Assembly: GCF_022385335.1 (NCBI RefSeq)
Contig: NZ_CP092431.1
Span: 7,750,001 to 7,814,000 of the forward strand
Origin: Streptomyces deccanensis
Lineage (GTDB): Bacteria > Actinomycetota > Actinomycetes > Streptomycetales > Streptomycetaceae
Length of the DNA stretch: 64,000 nt
Direction: 5' to 3'
How positions within the stretch are numbered: position 1 is the first letter of the stretch; each line of letters starts with the position of its first letter. Positions 52,919 to 61,565 of the stretch are shown one piece after another. The position numbers were made by a program, and so were the translations under genes. The notes below the pieces were generated by a model that was not told the DNA's origin, searched no databases, and saw only the letters and a list, made by a program, of their open reading frames with translations.

Positions 52919-53323
52919 TTGACGCTGGTACACGTGCAGAGCCGCCCGGCTGGCGCCCACCCCGCGCACGGCACGGTGGCCGACGCCATGGAAGCGGCCG
53001 GACCGCAGGTCTGGGAGGACATGACCGTCGAGGTCGCACTGTCCGTGATGGCCGCCGCCCGTACGGGGCACCTGGTCGTCTGCGACGAGGACGGTCTGTG
53101 CACCGGCCTGGTCACCCGGGCCAGGCTCACGGCCGTTCGTGACGGCTCCGGATACACGGACATGATCCGCCTGCGTGACATCGCCGACGTCATCGGGCCT
53201 TTTGCCTCGCCGCTGACCACGAGGGCCGAAGCCGAGCGGGTGATGCGCTGTCGCCGGCTCGGGGCCCTGCCCGTGGTCGACGAACACGGCAGCGCTGTGG
53301 GCGTCCTCGCCCCGACCCGCTGA
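52919..53323 (+). CDS. CBS-domain protein
   Basis: 134 residues from TTG 52919 with GGAGG 8 nt upstream. It holds two CBS repeats: VEVALSVMAAARTGHLVVCD and EAERVMRCRRLGALPVVDEH. CBS pairs bind adenine nucleotides. The constant position next to the helicase suggests a role in cold or energy response. No catalytic domain is attached. Confidence 0.88.
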   Translation: MTLVHVQSRPAGAHPAHGTVADAMEAAGPQVWEDMTVEVALSVMAAARTGHLVVCDEDGLCTGLVTRARLTAVRDGSGYTDMIRLRDIADVIGPFASPLTTRAEAERVMRCRRLGALPVVDEHGSAVGVLAPTR

Positions 53324-53372
53324 ACCGCTTCATGGCCGTCGGCCCCGTCTCTCCTTCCCCCTGTGAGGCATC

Positions 53373-53681
53373 ATGCGCTGTGTCATCGCCCGCTTTCCGT
53401 TCGACCTGACCAAGAGCGGCGTGCTGGAATCGATGAAGGGCGTCAAGCCCGAACCGGTCACCGGCGAGTTTGTGATCATCGGACGACGTCACTATCCCGT
53501 CAAGCAGGTCGGCCAGGCCATCACCCGCCAGGACCGCCGCGATTTCAGCGCCGGCGAAGTCCTCCGGGCCATGTCCCGGCTCGGCTTCACCTGTCGCGCC
53601 CTCCCCGAGGTCGTACCCGCGCGCGTCGAGAACCCGTTGCAGCAGGCTTCCACCATGCTCGGCACCCCCCTGTCCGTCTGA
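53373..53681 (+). CDS. SCO5918-family protein
   Basis: 102 residues. Starts MRCVIARFPFDLTKSGVLES and contains RRHYPVKQVGQAITRQDRRD, matching the uncharacterised family I know as SCO5918, found next to DEAD-box and cold-shock genes in Streptomyces. It could bind nucleic acid (basic and small). It closes the co-directional block, followed by a strong hairpin. Confidence 0.75.
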   Translation: MRCVIARFPFDLTKSGVLESMKGVKPEPVTGEFVIIGRRHYPVKQVGQAITRQDRRDFSAGEVLRAMSRLGFTCRALPEVVPARVENPLQQASTMLGTPLSV

Positions 53682-53717
53682 CCGACGGGACAGGCACGAG
53701 CCGAACAGAGCGGTGTT

Positions 53718-53751
53718 GGGGGCCCTGTCGGCGCGCGCCGACAGGGCCCCC
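53718..53751 (+). terminator. Strong bidirectional hairpin
   Basis: GGGGGCCCTGTCGGCGC pairs with GCGCCGACAGGGCCCCC with essentially no unpaired loop. It ends the cold-shock block and could also serve the minus-strand gene at 53797. Confidence 0.8.
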
Positions 53752-53796
53752 GCTGCGTGCCGTGCCGCTCTCGAAGCGGCGAAACGGGTCAGTGGG

Positions 53797-54156
53797 TCAG
53801 TGGTCGGAGTAGCTGAAGTCGCCTACGGTCCAGGCATTCACGTCCTCGATCGCGACGCGGTACATCCCTCCCGTCTCCGGGATCCCCACCGTGCCCTGCA
53901 AGATCCGGGCGACATGAAAGTGCAGATGCGTGGGCGGCCCGTCCTTCTGCGCAGGGGCGTCGAAGACAGAGGAGAACTCGCCCAGGTCGGTGGAGTCTGT
54001 CAGAACCTCCGACACCCTCTGCCTCCACACGGCTTCGGGCGCCAGTCGACCGGTGATGACAGCACCACCGGTCACCACGGTCAGGGACATCCGATTGCTC
54101 CGCCCGGACTCCACACGGGCGGCGATGTCAATGATCAGCTCGTCAGGCTTCGGCAT
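53797..54156 (-). CDS. Hypothetical protein (119 aa)
   Basis: ATG 54156 is chosen because the protein-like sequence (MPKPDELIIDIAARVESGRS) begins there. It is beta-rich with a THLHFHVARIL strand and no Cys or membrane segment. No family is recognised. It is divergent from the RNase J gene. Confidence 0.65.
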   Translation of the reverse strand: MPKPDELIIDIAARVESGRSNRMSLTVVTGGAVITGRLAPEAVWRQRVSEVLTDSTDLGEFSSVFDAPAQKDGPPTHLHFHVARILQGTVGIPETGGMYRVAIEDVNAWTVGDFSYSDH

Positions 54157-54320
54157 GGGACCGGATTCTATGCACCGGCCCGTCCGGGTGGGCCTGGTGG
54201 TGGGACTACCGGGCAAGACGGGCGCACACGGCTCCCCCGGTGCCGCACCACAGGGCAGCGAGAGGAAGAGATCGCACAAGTAATGGATCACCACGCCCCA
54301 CTCTCCGGTAGCGTCGAGGT

Positions 54321-56006
54321 ATGAGTCATCCGCACCCCGAGCTGAAAGCCGCCCCGCCCCTTCCCGAGGGAGGGCTGCGGGTCGTCGCCCTGGGCGGCCT
54401 CGGCGAGATCGGTCGCAACATGACCGTCTTCGAGTACGCCGGCAAACTGCTCATCGTCGACTGCGGCGTGCTCTTCCCCGAGGAGACCCAGCCCGGCGTC
54501 GACGTGATCCTGCCGGACTTCACCTCGATCCGGGACCGGCTGGACGACATCGTGGCCGTGGTGCTGACCCACGGGCACGAGGACCATATCGGCGGCGTGC
54601 CGTACCTGCTGCGCGAGCGCTCCGACATTCCCGTCGTCGGCTCCAAGCTGACGCTGGCGTTCCTGGAGGCCAAGCTCAAGGAACACGGCATGCGTCCGCG
54701 CACGGTGCGCGTGCGCGAGGGCGACCGGCGCGGCTTCGGGCCCTACGACTGCGAGTTCGTCGCGGTCAACCACTCCATCCCGGACAGCCTTGCGGTCGCG
54801 ATCCGCACCGGCGCCGGGATGGTGCTGCACACCGGTGACTTCAAGATGGACCAGTTCCCCCTCGACGACCGCATCACCGATCTGCGGGCCTTCGCCCGTC
54901 TCGGTGAGGAGGGCGTGGACCTGTTCCTCACCGACTCCACCAATGCCGAGGTGCCCGGCTTCACCACGTCCGAGCGTGAGTTGAACCCGGCGATCGAGCA
55001 AGTGATGCGCACCGCGCCGCGCCGGGTCATCGTCTCCAGCTTCGCCAGCCACGTGCACCGCATCCAGCAGGTCCTGGACGCCGCCCACCAGCACGGGCGC
55101 AAGGTCGCCTTTGTCGGTCGGTCGATGGTCCGCAACATGGGCATCGCCCGTGACCTGGGCTATCTGAAGGTCCCGTCCGGGCTGGTCGTGAGCACGAAGG
55201 AGCTGGAGAAGCTCCCGGACCACAGGATCGCCCTGGTGTGCACCGGCTCCCAGGGCGAACCGATGGCCGCGCTGTCGCGGATGGCCACCCGCGACCATCA
55301 GATCCGCATCGGCAAGGGCGACACCGTCCTGCTCGCCAGCTCCCTCATCCCCGGCAACGAGAACGCCATCTACCGGGTGATCAACGGGCTCACCCGGTGG
55401 GGCGCGCACGTGGTCCACAAGGGCAACGCAAAGGTGCATGTCTCCGGGCACGCCAGCGCCGGCGAACTCGTCTACTGCTACAACATCGTCAAGCCCCGCA
55501 ACGTCATGCCTGTCCACGGCGAGTGGCGCCACCTGCGGGCCAACGCCGACCTCGCCATCCGCACCGGCGTCGACCCCGACCGGGTCGTCATCGCCGAGGA
55601 CGGCGTCGTCGTCGACCTGGTCGAAGGGCGCGCCTCCATCACAGGCAAGGTCCCCGCCGGCAACGTCTACGTCGACGGCATGGAAGTCGGCGGCGCCACC
55701 GAAGCGTCCCTCAAGGACCGCCTCACCCTCGCAGAGGAAGGCGTGGTCACGGTGGTGGCGATCGTCGACGCGGACACCGGCGCCCTCGCCGAGGCCCCCG
55801 ACTTCCTGGCCCGCGGCTTCGTCCACGACGACACCACCTTCGAGCCGGTCATCCCCGTCATCGAGAAGACCCTGGCCACCGCAGCCGAGGAAGGCGTCGG
55901 GGACGCGCGCCAACTCGAACAGCTCCTGGCCCGCGCCGTGGCGAACTGGGCGTTCCGCACTCACCGCCGCAAGCCCCTCATCATCCCCGTCATCATTGAC
56001 GCCTGA
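54321..56006 (+). CDS. rnj: Ribonuclease J
   Basis: 561 residues, the usual length. The metallo-beta-lactamase motif is VVLTHGHEDHIGG (His84, His86, Asp88, His89), with further metal ligands in VLHTGDFKMD. Beta-CASP features VHVSGHASAGEL and VMPVHGEWRHL are present. It is a 5'-to-3' exo/endoribonuclease acting in mRNA decay and rRNA maturation. The N-terminal extension is short. It may be the housekeeping enzyme or one of two paralogues; the window cannot decide. Confidence 0.95.
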   Translation: MSHPHPELKAAPPLPEGGLRVVALGGLGEIGRNMTVFEYAGKLLIVDCGVLFPEETQPGVDVILPDFTSIRDRLDDIVAVVLTHGHEDHIGGVPYLLRERSDIPVVGSKLTLAFLEAKLKEHGMRPRTVRVREGDRRGFGPYDCEFVAVNHSIPDSLAVAIRTGAGMVLHTGDFKMDQFPLDDRITDLRAFARLGEEGVDLFLTDSTNAEVPGFTTSERELNPAIEQVMRTAPRRVIVSSFASHVHRIQQVLDAAHQHGRKVAFVGRSMVRNMGIARDLGYLKVPSGLVVSTKELEKLPDHRIALVCTGSQGEPMAALSRMATRDHQIRIGKGDTVLLASSLIPGNENAIYRVINGLTRWGAHVVHKGNAKVHVSGHASAGELVYCYNIVKPRNVMPVHGEWRHLRANADLAIRTGVDPDRVVIAEDGVVVDLVEGRASITGKVPAGNVYVDGMEVGGATEASLKDRLTLAEEGVVTVVAIVDADTGALAEAPDFLARGFVHDDTTFEPVIPVIEKTLATAAEEGVGDARQLEQLLARAVANWAFRTHRRKPLIIPVIIDA

Positions 56007-56023
56007 GCCACAGCCCGACAGGT

Positions 56024-56038
56024 GTCCGGGGGCCGGAC
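56024..56038 (+). terminator. Short hairpin after RNase J
   Basis: GTCCGG pairs with CCGGAC across a GGG loop, 17 nt after the stop. Short but GC-rich. The rest of the gap to 56235 holds no gene. Confidence 0.4.
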
Positions 56039-56235
56039 GCCTATGTGCAGCACGAGGTGAAACTCGGCGACGAGCAGTCCCTGAGGTTCAGCCACGTCAC
56101 CGGTCCACCGGGTCGGCCCGTACGCATCGCGCCGCCCGGATCTCGCCCGGACGCGTCCGTGACGGCCACGACGGGCCGCGTGGCGATTTGGAGCCTGCGG
56201 CGAAAGGGCTCTGACCTGCGCAGCTGAACGCCTGG

Positions 56236-57363
56236 TCAGACCATGTCGCCGCGTGCGCCCTGGCTCGTCTCCCGTGCGGTGAGGATCGTACGGCAGAACG
56301 AGTTGACGGTGAGGTGGTTGTCGAGTCCGATCGTTCGCCCGTCCGGGAGGTCGACAGTGCCGGTCATCGTGGACAGCAGGTAGCAGTACATGCGCGTGCC
56401 GTTCGCGGTCGGCCAGTGGCTGTACGCGCGACCGTGGGCGGCTATCTCGACATCCACCTCGACTCCGTCGTTCGCCATCGCCAGCCGCCACTTGACCGGC
56501 AGGTTCATTCCGGTGCGAGGGTCCTCCCACTTCTCGGTGACTGCGAAGTCCATGTCACCGCGTCCGGGCGCGACGTTCACCTGCTGGTCGGCGAACTTGA
56601 CGAAGCCGAGCCGCAGTCCGTCGCGGGGCTGGAAGAAGTTGATTTTGACGTCGTCCTTGATGGTGTAGAGCCACCACATCCAGTTCGGCGCGGGCAGGTT
56701 GGCGATCGGGTCGTTCGACTGCCCGGTGATGATGTGCTCGCGCACGCCATAGCCGTTGGTCAGCTCGAGCTCGTGCGCCGGGGTGCGGATGGTGCCGTCG
56801 ACCCCGACGAACACGTCGTAGCCGGCGCGGTCCTGCTTGTCCGCCTCGGAGAACGGACCCCAGTTCCACAGCGGGGTGCCCTTCGTCCGGTAGGTGAGGT
56901 CGAACTCCGCGTCGCCCGCGGCCCCTTCCAGACGCCACCGCGGTGGTTGGGCGACAAAACGCAGGCCGTCGAAGTCCCAGGTGACCTCGTCACTTCCTTC
57001 CGTGATGACGAGCTGCTCGCCGCGGAGACGCTCGGTCGGCGTCCAGCCGACCCGCACGAAGTCGTTGTCGGTCATCGTGCCCCGCTGGGACTTGGGCACG
57101 ACGATGAGCTGCACCTCACGCTCGGCAGACGCCCCGGGACCCCAGACGCCCTTGCCGTTTCCGAACAGCGCGTACCCGGCCGCCCACAGCAGGACGTCGT
57201 GATCGCCCGACTCCGCGACCACTCCCAGAGCGGTCTCCTCCCAGATGTCGGTCTGCGCCGAGGGCAGCGCGAGGGCCTCGAAGTGACTCTTCTCGTCCTC
57301 CAGTGTCACCGGGGCGACCGAGTGGTCGATCTCGGTGTACTTGGCGCTGTAGTCGTCGGACAA
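56236..57363 (-). CDS. Unassigned beta-rich protein (375 aa), lipocalin/CrtC-like by pattern
   Basis: TTG 57363 is preceded by AGAGG 8 nt away and begins SDDYSAKYTEIDHSVA. Many Trp-rich strands (TKGTPLWNWGPFSEAD, PAPNWMWWLYTIKDDVKINF, PVKWRLAMANDGVEVD) resemble the double-lipocalin CrtC/AttH-type fold; this is a guess from pattern only. No signal peptide. It lies 77 nt downstream of a TetR gene and is probably controlled by it. Confidence 0.6.
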   Translation of the reverse strand: MSDDYSAKYTEIDHSVAPVTLEDEKSHFEALALPSAQTDIWEETALGVVAESGDHDVLLWAAGYALFGNGKGVWGPGASAEREVQLIVVPKSQRGTMTDNDFVRVGWTPTERLRGEQLVITEGSDEVTWDFDGLRFVAQPPRWRLEGAAGDAEFDLTYRTKGTPLWNWGPFSEADKQDRAGYDVFVGVDGTIRTPAHELELTNGYGVREHIITGQSNDPIANLPAPNWMWWLYTIKDDVKINFFQPRDGLRLGFVKFADQQVNVAPGRGDMDFAVTEKWEDPRTGMNLPVKWRLAMANDGVEVDVEIAAHGRAYSHWPTANGTRMYCYLLSTMTGTVDLPDGRTIGLDNHLTVNSFCRTILTARETSQGARGDMV

Positions 57364-57439
57364 CGTCGTACCTCTTATCTGTTCGCGAAGGCATGCCGAC
57401 CGCATGCCTGGCGTGTGCGGGGGAGCGGGGAAGGGAGTG

Positions 57440-58048
57440 TCAGGCTTCGCGGGTGGCGCACAGCGGCACCAGGACCTGGTCCACGAAGGTGCGAATGCGT
57501 TCGCGACCCGGGGGCTCGTCGCGGACGAGAAGCTCGTGCAGGAAGAACGAACGTGCGAGGTCGGCCACGAACTCGGGATCGACATCGGGACGCGCCTCGC
57601 CACGCGCGACGGCGTCCTGGAGCAGCACTTCGCAGTACGCGGTCTCGTGCTGCCTGATGACCCGGCGGGCCATGGCACCGAGATCGCCGTCGACGCGCGA
57701 GGCCACCAGCAGTCCGATCACGAGGTTGGCGGAGGCGCGGTAGGAGTCCGCCTGCGCCTCCAGGTTCGCGATCAGTGCTTCCCGCAGATCGCCCTCGCGG
57801 ATCAGAGCCGGTACGCCGTCGACCTCTCGCTCGACGGCGCGACGCAGTGCCGCGACGAGCAGCTCGTCCTTGTTCGCCCAGCGCCGGTAGGCGGTCTTGG
57901 TGCTGGCCCCCGCCAGCTCGCACACGGCCACCACGGTCAGCTTGTCGTAGCCGACGGAGCCGAGAACCTCGAGTGCGGCGTCCAGCAGCACCCGCTCCCG
58001 CTCCGCACTCATGGGCCGACCCGGGGGGCGGGTGTTCGTTGCGCTCAT
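57440..58048 (-). CDS. TetR-family regulator
   Basis: 202 residues from ATG 58048. N-terminal HTH: RERVLLDAALEVLGSVGYDK, then VAVCELAGASTKTAYRRWAN. The ligand domain is helical. An inverted repeat (58072-58096) lies 24 nt upstream and is the likely operator, so it should repress itself and the gene at 56236. Confidence 0.9.
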   Translation of the reverse strand: MSATNTRPPGRPMSAERERVLLDAALEVLGSVGYDKLTVVAVCELAGASTKTAYRRWANKDELLVAALRRAVEREVDGVPALIREGDLREALIANLEAQADSYRASANLVIGLLVASRVDGDLGAMARRVIRQHETAYCEVLLQDAVARGEARPDVDPEFVADLARSFFLHELLVRDEPPGRERIRTFVDQVLVPLCATREA

Positions 58049-58071
58049 CGGCTCGCTCTCTCGGATGCTTG

Positions 58072-58096
58072 AGGAAACGACACTACATCGTTTCCT
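58072..58096. promoter_or_regulatory. TetR operator
   Basis: AGGAAACGA (58072-58080) and TCGTTTCCT (58088-58096) form a perfect 9-bp inverted repeat around a 7-nt centre, right before the TetR gene start. Confidence 0.7.
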
Positions 58097-58185
58097 AATG
58101 CGGTTCAATCGGAGTGACGCTCCGCCGGGCGTCCGGGGTCTCAGCAGTAGCTGGGGTGCCGAGAGGACGTCCTGCAACCGAGGGG

Positions 58186-58824
58186 TCAGGTGCGTGCGAC
58201 GTTGCCGACCGAGGCGCGTAGGTCGTCGTTGCCGGCGAGCAGTGGGGGCAGGGGCGTGGCGTTGGAGGGGTTGAGTGAGTCGAAGAGGAGGGCGATGAAG
58301 CGGGCGCGCAGCGAGGGTGTGGTGCCGGGGAGTGCGAGGCCGGCGACCGCCATGACGAGGAAGTGGGGGATGTCCTCGGCGGTCAGGTCGGCGCGGATCT
58401 CGCCGGCTTGCTGGGCGCGCACCAGGAGCGGGTGGAGCGAGGCGCTGAAGCGCTGGAGGACGTCCACCGCGACGTCGGCGAAGTTGCCGGCGAAGGGGAC
58501 CAGGCCCCGCTCCTCGGTGATGAGGTCGAGCAGATGCGTGGCGATGTCCTGAAGGGCCTGGCGTGTGTGCGGGGAGTCGGCGGCTCGCTCGACGAGAGGG
58601 AGAAGGTCGGTTTCGAGGATGTCCTCGAGGACGGCCCGGACGATGGCCTCACGATTCGGGAAGTGGCGGTAGAGCGTGGCGATGCCCACGCCGGCTTCTG
58701 CCGCGATCTGCTCCAGAGAGGCTTCGCCTCTGCCCAGGACCGTCCGTCCCGCGGCGGTGATGCGCTCCCTGCTGGAGCGGGCGTCGACCCTGCGCCGGGG
58801 CACGCGGCCGTCCGTCGTTGCCAT
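58186..58824 (-). CDS. TetR-family regulator
   Basis: 212 residues. HTH: SSRERITAAGRTVLGRGEAS, then IAAEAGVGIATLYRHFPNRE. Divergent from the MMPL transporter gene. GATAGT elements (CGTATCGATAGT and TTTTGATAGT, about 58873-58904) lie between them and may be its operator. It probably represses the transporter, by analogy with many TetR-MMPL pairs. Confidence 0.9.
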   Translation of the reverse strand: MATTDGRVPRRRVDARSSRERITAAGRTVLGRGEASLEQIAAEAGVGIATLYRHFPNREAIVRAVLEDILETDLLPLVERAADSPHTRQALQDIATHLLDLITEERGLVPFAGNFADVAVDVLQRFSASLHPLLVRAQQAGEIRADLTAEDIPHFLVMAVAGLALPGTTPSLRARFIALLFDSLNPSNATPLPPLLAGNDDLRASVGNVART

Positions 58825-58962
58825 CTGTGACTTCCCTGATCTCGGATGAGCCGCTTCGATAGCATCCTACCGTATCGATAGTCCACTCTCGTTTTGATAG
58901 TACCCTCTCACTTCGCGATGCGGCCTGGCTCGTCAGGTCGCCTGAACGAGAGGGAGAGAGCC

Positions 58963-61302
58963 ATGTCCGTTCTGCTGTATCGGCTGGGGAAGTTCGCCTA
59001 CGGCAAGCCGTGGTACGTCATCGGAGGATGGTTGGCGGTGCTGGCGGCGGTCGTCCTTCTGCTCGTGACCCATCCGGTCAAGCTCAGCAACGAGGTCCGC
59101 ATCGACGGCACCCCGTCCCAGCAGGTCATCGACGGCTTGGCCACCTCCCTGCCGGAGGCGTCCGGCGGCCAGGGCATGCTGCTCTTCACCGCTCCGAAGG
59201 GTGCCCGGATCGACGACGAGAAGGCGCGGTCCGCCCTGATGGCCGCCGTCGACGCCGTCTACCGCCACGACCACGTCATCGACGCGAGGGAAGTGCTGGC
59301 CCAGGAAGTCGCCAAGGGCGCGAACAGTCCACTGCTGCGGGCTCAGGCGGCGGTTGCCCAAGCCGCTGGAAAGCCGTCCTCCGGCAAGCCCCCCGTCCCC
59401 TTGCTGCAGGGTGGTCAGCCGGTGCCGGGAGTCGTCGTCTCCGCCGACGGCTCAACGGCACTGATGCAGTTCCAGTTCGACCAGCAGACCTTCGAGCTTC
59501 CCGCCGGGACGATCGACAGCACCATCCGGGCCGCCGAGAAGCAGGCCGCACCCGGAGACCTGGAAGTCCTGCCGTCGGCGGCCATGATGGAGATCCCCGA
59601 CATCGTCGGCGTCGGGGAGATCGTCGGCGTCGTCGTGGCGGCCGTCGTCCTGCTGATCACCCTGGGATCGGTCATCGCGGCGGGTCTGCCCCTGATCATC
59701 GCCCTGGCCGGGGTCACGGTGGGAGTCGGCGGCGCCTTCACCCTCTCCACCGTCTTCGAGATCCACTCACTCGCAGCGGTGCTGGCGCTGATGCTGGGGC
59801 TGGCCGTCGGCATCGACTACGCACTGTTCATCGTCAACCGGGAACGCCGGCTGATCCTCGACCAGGGCATGGACCCCCATGAAGCGACCGGCCGTGCGCT
59901 CGGCACCGCCGGGAGCGCGGTCTTCTTCGCCGGCAGCACCGTCATCATCGCTCTGGCGGGGCTCCTGGTCATCGGCATCACGCTGCTCAGCACCATGGCC
60001 CTCGTCGCGGCCGGCACGATCGCGATCGCCGTCCTGCTCGCCCTGACCCTGCTGCCCGCCCTCCTGGGCCTGGTCAAAGGACGCATCTGCCCCGCCCGCA
60101 CCCGGCGAAGGGAACAGGAGCGGACAGGAGGCGCCGAGCACACAGGGACCGCCCGCTGGGGAGCCTTTTTGGTCCGGCACAGGTACGCCGCCCTCGCGGC
60201 GTCGATCCTGATCCCCGCGATTCTGGCGGTGCCGGCCGCCGGCATGAAACTGGGCCTGCCCTCCGGCGCGAGCTACAACACCGACACCGGGCAGCGGCGC
60301 AGCTACGACCTGGTCAGCGACGCGTACGGGCCCGGCTACAACGGCCCCCTCCTGATCGCCGTCGATTCCACCACGGACGGACAGCCCCTCACCCCCGCGA
60401 CTCTCGCCGCGGTGACCTCGGACCTGCGCGGCGTCAAGGGCGCCACATCGGTCTCCCTGGCCGGCATGAACCAGGCCGGCACCACCGCCATCCTCAGCCT
60501 GATCCCCGGCAGCGGCCCGAACGACGACGCCACCAAGGACCTCGTCACCGCCGTACGGGACAAGAGCGCGCAGATCCGTGCGACCCGTGACGCCGACATC
60601 GGCATCGCCGGTTTCACCGCCCTGGCGATCGACGTCTCCGACCGGCTCGCCGACGTCCTGCCGCTCTACGTGGCCACGGTCCTCGGGCTCTCCCTCATCG
60701 TCCTGCTCCTGGTCTTCCGCTCCCTCATGGTCCCGGTGATGGCCACCCTCGGCTTCCTGCTGAGCATCGCCGCCACCTTCGGCATCACCACGGCGGTCTT
60801 CCAATGGGGCTGGCTGCAGAGCCTGATCGGACTCGACGCCACCGCACCGGTCGTGAGCCTGCTCCCCATCATCATCACCGGCGTCCTCTACGGGCTGGCC
60901 ATGGACTACCAGATGTTCCTGGTGACCTCCATACGCGAAGCGCACGTCCACGGTGCCACCGCCGTCAGCGCCACCGTCAGCGGGTTCGCCCGGGCCGGCT
61001 CCGTCGTCCTGGCGGCGGCCACCATCATGGTCTCCGTCTTCGCCGGCTTCGTCTTCAACGCCCAACCCATGATCAAACAGGCTGGCTTCGCACTGGCCGC
61101 AGGCATCCTCATCGACGCCTTCGTCATCCGCATGACCTTCATCCCGGCCACCATGGCACTCGCCCAGGAGAAGGCCTGGTGGATTCCCGCCCGGCTGGAC
61201 CGCCTGCTTCCCGACCTCGATGTCGAGGGTGACAATCTCGCGCAGAAGATCCCGCTGCCCCACCCCACCGCAGCCCAACAGGCCGCCCGGACGGCCGGCT
61301 GA
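58963..61302 (+). CDS. MMPL-family transporter
   Basis: 779 residues from ATG 58963 after GAGGGAGAGAG. RND plan: helix 1, a large extracytoplasmic loop, a block of helices with GLAVGIDYALFIVNRER (Asp-Tyr pair of the proton relay), a second loop, and a second block with GVLYGLAMDYQMFLVTSIRE. It exports lipids, drugs or siderophores using the proton motive force. The upstream TetR is divergent. Confidence 0.93.
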   Translation: MSVLLYRLGKFAYGKPWYVIGGWLAVLAAVVLLLVTHPVKLSNEVRIDGTPSQQVIDGLATSLPEASGGQGMLLFTAPKGARIDDEKARSALMAAVDAVYRHDHVIDAREVLAQEVAKGANSPLLRAQAAVAQAAGKPSSGKPPVPLLQGGQPVPGVVVSADGSTALMQFQFDQQTFELPAGTIDSTIRAAEKQAAPGDLEVLPSAAMMEIPDIVGVGEIVGVVVAAVVLLITLGSVIAAGLPLIIALAGVTVGVGGAFTLSTVFEIHSLAAVLALMLGLAVGIDYALFIVNRERRLILDQGMDPHEATGRALGTAGSAVFFAGSTVIIALAGLLVIGITLLSTMALVAAGTIAIAVLLALTLLPALLGLVKGRICPARTRRREQERTGGAEHTGTARWGAFLVRHRYAALAASILIPAILAVPAAGMKLGLPSGASYNTDTGQRRSYDLVSDAYGPGYNGPLLIAVDSTTDGQPLTPATLAAVTSDLRGVKGATSVSLAGMNQAGTTAILSLIPGSGPNDDATKDLVTAVRDKSAQIRATRDADIGIAGFTALAIDVSDRLADVLPLYVATVLGLSLIVLLLVFRSLMVPVMATLGFLLSIAATFGITTAVFQWGWLQSLIGLDATAPVVSLLPIIITGVLYGLAMDYQMFLVTSIREAHVHGATAVSATVSGFARAGSVVLAAATIMVSVFAGFVFNAQPMIKQAGFALAAGILIDAFVIRMTFIPATMALAQEKAWWIPARLDRLLPDLDVEGDNLAQKIPLPHPTAAQQAARTAG

Positions 61303-61565
61303 CCGGCGGCACCGTCTCCCCGCCCTCGACTTGTCAACTGTCTCGGCGCCATCGGCGCGCGGTCGCTCTCGACGCCGGGCTACGGCTGGTCGGGGGTGTG
61401 GGGCGGGGGACCTGTTCGGCGGTCGGTGGCGTTCGGCCAATTCTGGGGCCTGGCCGGTGTGCGTCTGGTGTCGGGTGAGTGGCACGAGCATCGTGGAGAG
61501 CGAGGGCTTCGAGCGACGGCCTGCACGACCGGTGGGCCACGGTGAGCGGGAGCCCAGGGGGACAG

